From CAG-217 sp963642245 (GTDB taxonomy: Bacteria; Bacillota; Clostridia; Oscillospirales; Acutalibacteraceae), in assembly GCA_963642245.1 (NCBI GenBank), contig CAVIFY010000004.1, positions 1 through 64,000 of the forward strand: a stretch of DNA of 64,000 nt, written 5' to 3'. Below the pieces are notes generated by a model. It was given only the letters and a program-made list of their open reading frames with translations. It was not told the origin of the DNA and did not search any database. A program made the translations under genes and the position numbers. Below, one piece after another: positions 50,220-59,600 of this stretch. Numbering within the stretch: position 1 is the stretch's first letter; every line of letters starts with the position of its first letter.

Positions 50220-50990
50220 TTATAATACGATTTTGTATTTTTCTTTCTCGCTGTACAGAAGCAGAGTCTGGTTCATCTGGCGGGACCGACGGCCGTAATA
50301 AATATTAAAGGCCATACTGGTAATGCCGGAGAACCCTACAATGATCATGAGCAGCGTAATGAACCGCGCCGAGAACGGATTGTACAGCACGGTACCGATC
50401 TTGGTATAAATATAAAGCCGGGGCGCAAAGCCCAGCAGGCTCAGGCAAATGTAATAAAGAAAGTCGTAGTGCATGGAGCCGTAATACTTAGACACCATAC
50501 CCAGGGGAATGGACGGCACCAGGCGGGACACAAAGAGCACATAGGGGTTGCCGTTGCCCTTAAAGCGGATCCAGTCCCGAATAAAGCGCATTTGGCGGAT
50601 ATTCAGGATCATACCGGCCCAGCCGCCGCCGATCCAGCTGCCCTCTACATACTTGACCGCAAAGAAGAAAGCCAAGAACACCATATTGATGAGCATGGCC
50701 GGTCCCAGTGGGAACACCACACCGGAGATCACGCACAACACACCCATGGGAATAGGCAGCTGGCACTTGGCGATATACAGGGCAAAAATGCACAGTATGA
50801 TCTCAAAATCCGAGTCCAGCCCTACAATGGAGTCGTCCAGCCGGTGCAGCCAGCTGATCAGCGCGTCAAAACGCACCTCTAATTCTGTATGCTTATAAAG
50901 CGCCACAGACAGCAGCACCAAAAGACCCAGCGTCACCAGCGCGATCACACCGGCGATAAAGTTGGTTCTGTGCCGTTTTTGCTGCTTCAA
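50220..50990 (-). CDS. VTT-domain (TVP38/TMEM64-DedA-like) membrane protein
   Basis: A 256-residue protein with about five to six hydrophobic segments. The VTT/SNARE-associated core is seen in GVLCVISGVVFPLGPAMLIN, LFVSRLVPSIPLGMVSKYYG and LLGFAPRLYIYTKIG (Arg within a re-entrant loop). Members act in lipid or lipid-carrier transport across the membrane. It lies between pheA and galK without an own promoter seen. Confidence 0.85.
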   Translation of the reverse strand: MKQQKRHRTNFIAGVIALVTLGLLVLLSVALYKHTELEVRFDALISWLHRLDDSIVGLDSDFEIILCIFALYIAKCQLPIPMGVLCVISGVVFPLGPAMLINMVFLAFFFAVKYVEGSWIGGGWAGMILNIRQMRFIRDWIRFKGNGNPYVLFVSRLVPSIPLGMVSKYYGSMHYDFLYYICLSLLGFAPRLYIYTKIGTVLYNPFSARFITLLMIIVGFSGITSMAFNIYYGRRSRQMNQTLLLYSEKEKYKIVL

Positions 50991-51018
50991 TGGCGTCGCC
51001 TCCCTTGCCTGCGGAGGA

Positions 51019-52158
51019 TCAGTCCTCCTGCTCTCTGAAGTTGCCCAGGAACTTAAAGCCCGGCAACTCGTCCGACAGCGCGCACAACAGGTCCAGGGTC
51101 ACATCCCGGCGCACGCTGCCCATAATATCCACATAAAAGTAATAGCTGAATTCGCCGTTGCCCATAGGGCGGCTCTCGATCTTGGTCAGGTTCAGCCCGG
51201 CCATGGAAAAGCGGCCCAGCACCCGGTACAAAGACCCGGTGGTATGGGGCACCCGGAAGATCAGCGAGATCTTATCCGCATCGCTGCTGATCTGCATGTC
51301 CTTGGAGATCACAACGAACCGGGTCCTGTTATTAGAGATATTCTGGATCTCCCGTTTCATAACCTGCAAGCCGTATTTTTTTGCCGCAGTGGGCGAACAG
51401 ATGGCGGCAATATCCCGCCGATCGGACTGGGCCACATACTTGGCGGCCGCCGCCGTGTTGGAATAAGTAATGCCGGTAAAGCCGAAGTTCTCAATAAAAT
51501 TGCTGCACTGGGTCAGCGCCTGGTGGTGGCTGTAAATGCTCTCCACATCTTCATACCGGGTATCCGGGTGGGCGGCCAGGCAGTGCTCGATCTTCTCGTC
51601 CCGCGCGCCTACCATAAAGAAGCGGTACTTCATGATCAGGTCGTAGGACTCGTGCACGCTGCCGGCGGTGGAATTCTCCACCGGGATAATGCCGTAGCGG
51701 GCCTCGCCCTTGTCTACCGCCTCAAACACATTCTCAAAATACTTATAATATTTAATGGGCACGCCGGGGAACAGCTGGCTCCCGGCAATGGAGGCATAAG
51801 CGCCCTCCACACCGGCACAGGCAATGCACTGGCCCGGCTCCACCGCAATGGGGCCGTCCTGCAAGGCTGCCGTGATCTCTTTTCTCAAGTCGGCGCCGCC
51901 GTCCATCATCTTGTGCTGGAGCGCACGGGAGGCGTCCATAGTGGCGGCAAACACCGTCTTAATGGTCTCGCCCCGGTCGCCGCACTTACCGGCCACATCG
52001 TCCAGGATCTGGCGTTCCCGCTCTTCATTGAGCACGGGAATGCCCCGCTCCACCTTGTACTTAGCCACCTGCTCGGACACATCCATGCGCGCCATCAGCA
52101 GGGGGATCAGCTGATCGTCAATGCGGTCGATCTCTTTTCTCAGTTCCAACAAATCCAT
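51019..52158 (-). CDS. pheA: Bifunctional chorismate mutase / prephenate dehydratase (P-protein)
   Basis: A 379-residue fusion for phenylalanine synthesis. An AroQ-type chorismate mutase (LRKEIDRIDDQLIPLLMARM) covers residues 1-90. The prephenate dehydratase domain follows, with EGAYASIAG and the TRF motif in NRTRFVVIS. A C-terminal ACT domain has ESRP in LTKIESRPMGN, the Phe feedback site. It is the fifth gene of the aromatic operon. Confidence 0.97.
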   Translation of the reverse strand: MDLLELRKEIDRIDDQLIPLLMARMDVSEQVAKYKVERGIPVLNEERERQILDDVAGKCGDRGETIKTVFAATMDASRALQHKMMDGGADLRKEITAALQDGPIAVEPGQCIACAGVEGAYASIAGSQLFPGVPIKYYKYFENVFEAVDKGEARYGIIPVENSTAGSVHESYDLIMKYRFFMVGARDEKIEHCLAAHPDTRYEDVESIYSHHQALTQCSNFIENFGFTGITYSNTAAAAKYVAQSDRRDIAAICSPTAAKKYGLQVMKREIQNISNNRTRFVVISKDMQISSDADKISLIFRVPHTTGSLYRVLGRFSMAGLNLTKIESRPMGNGEFSYYFYVDIMGSVRRDVTLDLLCALSDELPGFKFLGNFREQED

Positions 52159-52195
52159 GTATTTTCTATTCCTTATATTCCCTTACTTTTCGATT

Positions 52196-53275
52196 TTATC
52201 CCTGGAGCAGCAGGTCCATCAGCCCAAAGGCCACGGCGGCCTCTACCACCGGCACCGCACGGGGCACGATACAGGGATCGTGGCGGCCGTGAATGGTCAG
52301 GGTCTCCGACTCCATGGTCTGTAAGTTCACACTGGGCTGGGGCTGACCGATGGAGGGGGTGGGCTTAATAGCCACCTGGAGCACCAAGGGTGCGCCGGAG
52401 GTCATACCGCCCAGCACGCCGCCGTTGTTATTGGTCAGCAGCGCCACCTTTCCGTCCCGGACGGTGTAGCCGTCGTTTACATCGGCGCCAAAGGCCCCGG
52501 CAAAGTCAAAGCCCAGGCCAAACTGCACGCCCTTTACCGCCGGAATGCCAAACAGCAGGGCGGAGAGCTTGCTCTCCACAGTAGAGAACATATTGCCCCC
52601 TACCCCCACCGGCAGACCGATGGCCGCGCACTCAATGCTGCCGCCCACGCTGTTTTGTTGCAGCCGGGCCGCCTCGATCACCGCGCGCATATTCTCCTCC
52701 GCCTCCGGGTCCAGCACGGCAAAGGTGCTGTCGCCCAGGCGGCATAATGTCTCTTGATCAATAGAATTCGGGTCAAACAGGGCGTCTTTTACCCCGCCTA
52801 CCTTGGCAATATGGGCGCCCACAAACACGCCCTGCTGCGCCAAATACTGCTTGGCAATGGCACCGGCAAACACCAGCGGTGCCGTCAGTCGGCCGCTAAA
52901 GTGGCCGCCGCCCCGCACATCGTTATGACCACCGTACTTTACATAGGCCGGGTAGTCGCTGTGAGAGGGCCGGGGCACCAGCGCCACATTGCCGTAGTCG
53001 CCGCTGCGGGTATTCTCATTGGCGATCTCCATCGCCAGGGGCGCGCCGGTGGTGACCCCGTTCAGCACACCGGAGAGAATACGGGGAATATCCTTTTCCA
53101 GCCGCGGGGTGGCGGTTTTGTCCCGCCCCGGGGCACGCCGTGCCATATCCTTATAAATGGCGTCCAGATCCACCGGGATACCCGCAGGCAGACCGTCGAT
53201 AACGCAGCCGATGGCCGGGCCGTGGCTCTCGCCAAAAATGCTCAGTCGCACGCGCTCACCTGTTACTGATGACAT
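52196..53275 (-). CDS. aroC: Chorismate synthase
   Basis: A 359-residue FMN-dependent enzyme that forms chorismate from EPSP. Typical motifs are RLSIFGESHGPAIGC near the start, RPSHSDYPAYVKYG and RGGGHFSGRLTAPLV. ATG 53275 overlaps the end of aroA by 20 bp, and GGGAGGT lies 7 bases upstream inside aroA, indicating coupled translation. Confidence 0.96.
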   Translation of the reverse strand: MSSVTGERVRLSIFGESHGPAIGCVIDGLPAGIPVDLDAIYKDMARRAPGRDKTATPRLEKDIPRILSGVLNGVTTGAPLAMEIANENTRSGDYGNVALVPRPSHSDYPAYVKYGGHNDVRGGGHFSGRLTAPLVFAGAIAKQYLAQQGVFVGAHIAKVGGVKDALFDPNSIDQETLCRLGDSTFAVLDPEAEENMRAVIEAARLQQNSVGGSIECAAIGLPVGVGGNMFSTVESKLSALLFGIPAVKGVQFGLGFDFAGAFGADVNDGYTVRDGKVALLTNNNGGVLGGMTSGAPLVLQVAIKPTPSIGQPQPSVNLQTMESETLTIHGRHDPCIVPRAVPVVEAAVAFGLMDLLLQG

Positions 53276-54464
53276 CTGCCTTACCTCCCAGTGCACAAAA
53301 ATCTTCAAAAAAGGCGGGATAAGTCTTGTTAATGCTCTCCGCCTGGTGGATCACGCTGTCACCGGCCGCATACGCCGCCGCCACAGAAAAGGCCATCACG
53401 ATCCGATGATCGTTGCAGCCGTCCACCGTGCCGCCCTGCACCGTGCCGGTGCCGTGGATCACCAGCCCGTCCGGCAGTTCTTCCACCTGCACGCCCATGG
53501 CCCGCAGGTTCAGCGCCACGCTTTGCAGCCGATCCGACTCCTTAAACCGCAGCCGACCGGCGCCGGTAATGCGGGTAGTGCCCTTGGCAAAGGCAGCAGT
53601 CACCGCCAGCGCAGGCACCATATCGGGAATATCCCGGGCGTCGATCTCCGCCGGGCGCAATGCGCCGCCGCTGCACCGCACGATCCGGTCGGTCACTTCC
53701 ACCCGGGCGCCGAAGCGCTCCATCATGGCGCAAACGGCTTTATCTCCCTGGGTAGACGCCGGGTTCAGCCCGGCAATTTCTATCCCCTGCCCCACTGTAC
53801 CGGCGGCCATAAAGAACGCCGCGTGGGACCAATCGCTTTCTACTGTAAAATCCACAGGCCGGTACTGCTGATTGCCCCGCACCAGGTAGCCAAAATCCGT
53901 AGGCCGTACCTGCACCCCAAAGGCAGCCATCACCTGCAAAGTAATGTCAATATAGGGCTTTGACTCCAGCTCCGTGGTCAAAAACACAGCCGAGTCACCG
54001 TCTAAGAGCGGCAGCGCCAGCAGCAGTCCGGTCAGGTACTGGGAGCTGACATTCCCGGCGATCTCATACTGGCCGGGGCGCAACTTGCCGCTGATAGAGA
54101 AAGGCAGGCCGCCCTGGGTCTGTACCTGCACGCCGTGCTTTGGCAGCAGCGTGGCAAAGGCGTCCAGCGGGCGCTGGGGCAACCGACCGGCGCCGGTAAA
54201 GGTCACCGTCTTGCCCAAAGCCGCCGCCACCGGGATCAAAAAGCGTACCAAAGAGCCGCTTTCGTTACAAAAAATCTCGTCCCGCCCGGTAGCTAAGTCC
54301 GCCAGTGCCTGGCGCGTAGCTGCAATATCTGCGGAAGTGCCCAGGGGCGACACGGTGCCGCCACCGGCCAGGGCGCTACAGATCAGCGCCCGAATGGCAA
54401 AGGACTTCGAGGGGGGCAGCTGCACGGTGCCTGCCAGCGGGGACGGGGTGATCTTTACTTGCAT
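53256..54464 (-). CDS. aroA: 3-phosphoshikimate 1-carboxyvinyltransferase (EPSP synthase)
   Basis: A 402-residue two-domain enzyme that adds PEP to shikimate-3-phosphate. It shows PPSKSFAIRALICSAL at the phosphate site, the first-domain loop NESGSLVRFLIP, KESDRLQSVALNL and DHRIVMAFSVAA. It overlaps aroB by 10 bp. In NESGSLVRF the usual NAGTAMR Gly-Thr-Ala is replaced by Gly-Ser-Leu, as in class II-like enzymes. Confidence 0.96.
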   Translation of the reverse strand: MQVKITPSPLAGTVQLPPSKSFAIRALICSALAGGGTVSPLGTSADIAATRQALADLATGRDEIFCNESGSLVRFLIPVAAALGKTVTFTGAGRLPQRPLDAFATLLPKHGVQVQTQGGLPFSISGKLRPGQYEIAGNVSSQYLTGLLLALPLLDGDSAVFLTTELESKPYIDITLQVMAAFGVQVRPTDFGYLVRGNQQYRPVDFTVESDWSHAAFFMAAGTVGQGIEIAGLNPASTQGDKAVCAMMERFGARVEVTDRIVRCSGGALRPAEIDARDIPDMVPALAVTAAFAKGTTRITGAGRLRFKESDRLQSVALNLRAMGVQVEELPDGLVIHGTGTVQGGTVDGCNDHRIVMAFSVAAAYAAGDSVIHQAESINKTYPAFFEDFCALGGKADVISNR

Positions 54465-55516
54465 ACCCCACCTCCGAACATGGTACGCAGGGTGGGCAGG
54501 TCCACCGGGTCAATAAAGCTGTCGCCGATCTTACGCAGCAGCACCAGTTTTATACCGTTTGCCGTGCGTTTTTTATCCGCCTGCATGGCGTCTACAATTT
54601 CGTCAATGGAATGGGTATCTGCCACCGGCAGTTTGTATTTTTGTAGCAGGGCGGCAATGCGATCCGCCGTGCCCGGCTCCGTCAGCCCGGCACCCTCACC
54701 GGCCCGAGCCGCCAGCACCATACCGATCCCCACAGCGGCGCCGTGGGTCACCGTTTGGTAGTTCCACAATTTTTCAATGGCGTGACCGGCGGTGTGGCCA
54801 AAGTTCAGCAGGGCGCGTTCGCCTGCCTCCTTTTCGTCATGCTCCACCACCACGCGCTTCATATCCACACAGGCGTAGATGATCTCGTGAATGCGATCCT
54901 TGGCACTGGCCTGCTCCAGCAGGGCAAACAGCTCCGCCGAGCGAATACAGCCGTACTTGATCACCTCGCCCATACCGTCGCTAAAGAACACATCCGGCAG
55001 GGTACGCAGCACCTGGGGGTCGATCAGCACCAGGATCGGCTGATGAAAGGCACCGCACAAATTCTTGCCCATAGGCAGATCCACGCCGGTTTTGCCGCCA
55101 ACGGAGGAGTCCACCTGAGCCAGCAGCGTGGTGGGTATCTGCACAAAATCAATGCCCCGCAGGTAAATGGCAGCTGCAAATCCGGCCATATCGCCGCACA
55201 CGCCGCCGCCCAGCGCCACCACCAGGTCGCCCCGAGTAAGCCCCTCCTGGGCCATATAATTCACCATATTCAGCACGGTCTCCGGCTTCTTAGAAGCCTC
55301 GCCGGCGTCAAAAACCAGAGTGCACACCTGAAAGTCTGCGCTCTCCAGTGCCTGCACCACCCGGTCACCGTACAGAGGGTACACATTGCTGTCGCTGATC
55401 AGGCAAATGCGCTTGGCACCGGACACCCGGCGCACCAGGTCACCGGCTTGATCCAGCAGGCCGTCGTCAATGAGAATGTCATAAGGTCTGCCGGTATGTA
55501 CTGTGATCTTTTGCAT
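54455..55516 (-). CDS. aroB: 3-dehydroquinate synthase
   Basis: A 353-residue NAD- and metal-dependent enzyme that makes 3-dehydroquinate from DAHP. It shows GGGVCGDMAGFAAA, TTLLAQVDSSVGGKTGVD, GMGEVIKYG and LNFGHTAGHAIE with metal-binding residues. It starts at the last base of tyrA, so the genes are coupled. Confidence 0.97.
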   Translation of the reverse strand: MQKITVHTGRPYDILIDDGLLDQAGDLVRRVSGAKRICLISDSNVYPLYGDRVVQALESADFQVCTLVFDAGEASKKPETVLNMVNYMAQEGLTRGDLVVALGGGVCGDMAGFAAAIYLRGIDFVQIPTTLLAQVDSSVGGKTGVDLPMGKNLCGAFHQPILVLIDPQVLRTLPDVFFSDGMGEVIKYGCIRSAELFALLEQASAKDRIHEIIYACVDMKRVVVEHDEKEAGERALLNFGHTAGHAIEKLWNYQTVTHGAAVGIGMVLAARAGEGAGLTEPGTADRIAALLQKYKLPVADTHSIDEIVDAMQADKKRTANGIKLVLLRKIGDSFIDPVDLPTLRTMFGGGVCK

Positions 55517-56343
55517 CAGCCGATCTCCTCCTTAATCCGATTGCCCTGCTCCATCAGCGCTCGCAGCGCCGGCGCGTCCTCCGCCTCAATGGCCGTGCGG
55601 AACTTTTGCAAATTCCCCACCAGATCGTCGATCTCGCGGATCAAAGGCTCTTTGTTATCAATAAACAGCTGGGCCCACATCTCTGCATTGATGCGCGCCA
55701 CCCGGCTCACATCCCGATAGCTGCCGGCGCTGAACCCGGCGTGCTGGGGCGCCAAAGGCGACAGCACATACGAGCAGGCCAGCACATGGGCGATCTGGGA
55801 GGTAAAGGCGATCATCTCGTCATGGTGCTCCGGGGTGGTCACCACCGTGCGGGCAAAGCCCATATCCTCTGCCAGGCCGATCAAGGCGTCTACCTTGCGG
55901 CGGGGTGCATCCACCGGGGTACAAATAAAGGACGCGTTATCAAACAAGTTGTCCAGGCTGTTGTCATAGCCGGACACCTCACGCCCGGCCATAGGATGAG
56001 CACCGATAAAAGTAAAAGGCAAATCCGTATGTTCCGCCATTTGGCGGCAGATCTTGGTCTTGATCCCGCAGGAGTCCGTGACCACGCTGTCTTTCTTAAA
56101 CAGGTCCTTGTGCTCCAAAATAAAGGGCACGATGGCCTCCGGGTAAAAGTTGATAATGGTAATGTCCGCCTGGGGCAGCAGTTCCTCCAAAGTGCCGGTG
56201 GCGTCAATGGCGCCGTCTGCCAAGGCTCGCTGGGCCACACTGGCCGTGCGGTTCCAGCCCAGCACCCGGTGGGTGGTATTTTTCTTTAATGTCTTTGCCA
56301 GGCTGGCGCCGATCAGGCCCAAGCCTAAAATCAATACTGTCAT
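55516..56343 (-). CDS. tyrA: Prephenate dehydrogenase
   Basis: A 275-residue NAD(P)-dependent enzyme that converts prephenate to 4-hydroxyphenylpyruvate for tyrosine. The Rossmann motif VLILGLGLIGASLA opens the chain; DSCGIKTKI and HPMAGREVSGYD are typical. There is no fused mutase or ACT domain. It heads tyrA-aroB-aroA-aroC-pheA, so Phe and Tyr branches share one transcript. The other shikimate genes (DAHP synthase, aroD, aroE, aroK) are not in the window. Confidence 0.95.
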   Translation of the reverse strand: MTVLILGLGLIGASLAKTLKKNTTHRVLGWNRTASVAQRALADGAIDATGTLEELLPQADITIINFYPEAIVPFILEHKDLFKKDSVVTDSCGIKTKICRQMAEHTDLPFTFIGAHPMAGREVSGYDNSLDNLFDNASFICTPVDAPRRKVDALIGLAEDMGFARTVVTTPEHHDEMIAFTSQIAHVLACSYVLSPLAPQHAGFSAGSYRDVSRVARINAEMWAQLFIDNKEPLIREIDDLVGNLQKFRTAIEAEDAPALRALMEQGNRIKEEIG

Positions 56344-56393
56344 GAGAATTCCGTCTTTCCGTCCGCACCTGCGGACCCAAAGTCACAGGTACT

Positions 56394-56422
56394 ATAATAA
56401 TATATTCCCTATCATAAGTCAA
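56394..56422 (-). promoter_or_regulatory. Promoter of the aromatic amino-acid operon
   Basis: Minus strand TTGACT (56417-56422), 17-bp spacer, TATTAT (56394-56399). The 45-base leader has a small GTCCGC-N4-GCGGAC hairpin but no T-box or leader peptide that I can see. Confidence 0.7.
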
Positions 56423-56464
56423 ACGAAAAAGGCGAAAAGGCACCCCTTTGGCCAAAAATGCACA

Positions 56465-56498
56465 GAAAAACGCCGCACCGAGTTGCCTCAGTGCGGCG
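56465..56498 (-). terminator. Terminator after the 47-residue peptide gene
   Basis: A 12-bp stem CGCCGCACTGAG/CTCGGTGCGGCG with tetraloop GCAA, followed by TTTTT on the minus strand. Confidence 0.9.
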
Positions 56499-56520
56499 AA
56501 ATTCATTTTAATTCCAGCGC

Positions 56521-56664
56521 TTATTTGCCGAATACATCGTACTCAGAATCGTCAAACAAGTCGTTGCCCTTGTTGTTTGAAGGGTCGGATGTCATAACCA
56601 CATCCTCGGACTTAAGCTGGTACTTGCGAACGGTGATCACCGGTTCTTCATAACTTTTTCTCAT
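56521..56664 (-). CDS. 47-residue acidic small protein downstream of the surface protein
   Basis: The frame runs from ATG 56664 (GGAGGGAC upstream) to TAA 56521-56523. The sequence starts MRKSYEEPVITVRKYQLKSE and ends DLFDDSEYDVFGK. It has no signal peptide and no cysteine; a basic, aromatic N-terminal third gives way to an acidic, Ser/Asn-rich tail. The opening pattern (M-x-K-x-Y-x-x-P-x-I) is shared by many small proteins of gut Firmicutes and Bacteroidetes, some of them peptide precursors; that comparison is from memory. It starts 18 bp after the large gene and ends at its own terminator, so both are in one transcript. Function unknown. Confidence 0.75.
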   Translation of the reverse strand: MRKSYEEPVITVRKYQLKSEDVVMTSDPSNNKGNDLFDDSEYDVFGK

Positions 56665-56682
56665 CTTAAAGTCCCTCCTTCC

Positions 56683-59600
56683 TTAAAACTGCACGGTCTC
56701 GCTTACAGCCTTGTCAGCATAAACGGTGTAGGTCTTGCCGTTCAAGGTGTAGGTCACATAAGATCTGTAAGTCAGATCATAGGAGCCGGACAGAGAGGTG
56801 GACTTGATGCTGACCACATACTGGCCGTAGTTATCATTTTCACCGGTGTGCTTAGAAGCCTTCAGGCGCTTAATGCTGCTGTCGGTGCTGGCATTCTCCA
56901 GAGTCAGGGTCTTGTCAGCAGCGGTGGTGAACAGCATACCGTACTCCACAGCCTGGGCATTCTCCGGCAGAGCAAAGCTGCCGATCATGGAGAACTTGGT
57001 GCTGGCCTTCACGATACCATCCCGGGTAGAGGAGGAAGCATAGTTGCTGTCGCAATCGATCAGCACATCGGTGCCGAACTCCGGATCGCTGCACATATCC
57101 AGTACATCGTCCATGGTCATGCCCCAAATGGTAATGTTCTCACAAGCACGGAAGGTCAAGGTTGAACCGTAAGCCACAATGCGATAGCCGTTTGCCGTAT
57201 CGCCGTTCTGGTTGGTGGTGCCTTCCTCGTAATAAGCTACCCAAACATCTGCCGCGTCATCCGTGGTGGTAATGTAATCGTTGTACTCAAAAGTACCGCT
57301 TACATCACCGGCCTCGATCTCAAAGGTGGCAATGTTGGTCACATCGTACTGGGCGGTAATGGTGGTGTCACCGGTCACGGTAATCTTGGAACCGGCGGCT
57401 GCGCCGTTGTCATAACCGCTGAAGGTGTAGAACGCACAAGCGGGAGCGGTAGGCATAGTCACGGAGCCGGTGGTGTAAACCACATCGAACACATGACCGT
57501 TAATGCCGTTGACAAAAGTCACTACATAGTTGGCTGCGTCGCTGTCCGCTTTCTCCGTGGTCAGGTAAGTGTTGCCCTTTACCACAAAGCCGTAGCTGGG
57601 TGCGGTGGTCATATACTTGGGTGCGGTGGTCTGGGTCACCTGTACGGAGTTGTAGCTGTAATACCAAGCATACTTGGCGGAGCCGGTCTCCGTCTCAATG
57701 TTATCATCGGTGCCCACAGTACCGTCGCCGTTGACCTCAATGCGAGCGCCGTAGTTGTAGGTGCCCAGCAGCGTACCGTTCAGGTACACATTGTAGGTCA
57801 TGGGCTGTAAGGACTCCAGCAGTGCTTGGATAGCAGCGTTCAGGCTGTTCATATCCTTGTAGGCGATACCGATAATGTCCTTGCCGTTTACAGTCACGGT
57901 CTTGTACAGCTCAAAGCCGGTAATGGCGGTCAGGTCGTAAGCATCGGAGTCCTTACCGTCCTGTGCCTTAGCCAGTGCAGCCTCTGCGGCGGACAGATCC
58001 AGCGTAGAAGCGGTAATGGTGTAAGCATTGACCTTGGCGGTCTCTGCATCGATCTCAGACTGCTTGTCGCCCATGGTAGCGGCACGCTGATCTGCGTCGT
58101 AGTTGTAGTAGGTCAGACCCTCGATGAGCGCAGCCACATCTTCCAGATCGCTGGCGGCATAGGTCTTGTCGGCCAAGGTGGTCAACTTGGTGACCGCAGC
58201 GTCCAGTGCGGAGAAGTCTGCGTTGTCCATCTTGGAGCTATACTGTGCAGTGTAAGTCACAGCACCGGTCACCAGCATGGAGTCGGTGATCTCCGGATCC
58301 CAACCGGTGAAGGTGTAGGAGTAACCGCCCTGTTTGTAGTCGGTCACATCAATGGTGTCGGCCTGGGCCTTCAGGTTTGCGCCGTACTCTACATTCTTAA
58401 TGGTCTTGGATACATCTGCACCGCTGGCGTCTTTATAGTTAAAGGTCAGGGTGAAGGTGTTCAGCTCCAGTGCGTTATAAGCACGCAGCAAGGTGGTGTA
58501 TCTGGTCTTTGCCTCGGTGAGGATCTCGTCGGCGGTCATGGTGGTGTAAGCCATCTGACCCTTTGCATTTCTCAATGCATCGGCGAACTTGTTCCAGGAA
58601 GTCTCGGTGTACTTGTTGCTGTCAGTCAGTGCGCTGCACTGGTTGATCAGGTCAAACAGATACGCAATATCTACAACCGTAGCGGTCACGCTGTAGCTCT
58701 GTACATCGTGGCGCAGGGTGGTCCAAGCGCTCATGGGCTGATAGCTCAAACGGGTAACAGCACCTACATTGGCAGATACGGTATAGATCTTCTTGGTGGG
58801 CACCGTGGTGGTGGTCAGGTTGGTAGAAGCGTTATCCTTAGCAACGGTCATGGTGTATGCACCGGCATAGGTGTTACCGCCGTAGTTGTCGCTACCGCCC
58901 TTACCGTGTACAAACAGAACATTCTGCGTACCCTGGCTGTTAGAAGCCTCGCTGGTAGCAATGTCCAGTACATTGGTGCTCTTGTTGTTAATGCGGTTGC
59001 CGCTTGCGTCTACTGCAAAGGCGTCCGTTTTGTTGTCTACCTCTACCGCGTACAGGTCTTTCAGTTCCCAGGTTGCGGCAGTGGTGCCGGTGGTCTTAAT
59101 GGCATTACCGGGCTTAATGTTCTTCTTGGTCACATATTCGTCAATATCGGTATCTTTCAGACTGGGGGTCTGACCGGCGGCCACAGCGCGGCCAACCAGC
59201 TCACCGGTAGGATCGGATACGGTATCGTTCAGGTTGAAGAACAGCAGCTGGTGATCATAGTCACGCCAGGAGCCGAAGAACAGCATCATGTCGCCCAGGT
59301 TAAAGGTGGTGGCCTCATGGCTGGTACGGATCATAACAGCATTGTTGGGGAAGCTGAAGCCCAGGGCCACAGACCCGCTGATGTTGGAAGTGTTGACCAT
59401 ACTACCGCTGGCGCTCTTGGAGTTGGGAGAACCAACGATCAGGTGCTCTGCGTTGGTAGCCACCGTGCCGTTGGGCAGCTCGGTGAAGGAGAACTCCAGT
59501 GCGTCATAAGCAGCCAGGATTTTCTCCAGGATCGCGGTGTAATCCGCCAGCAGCTGCTCGGGGGTGGTCATGTCCTTGTTATCCAGGGCAGCCATCTCGA

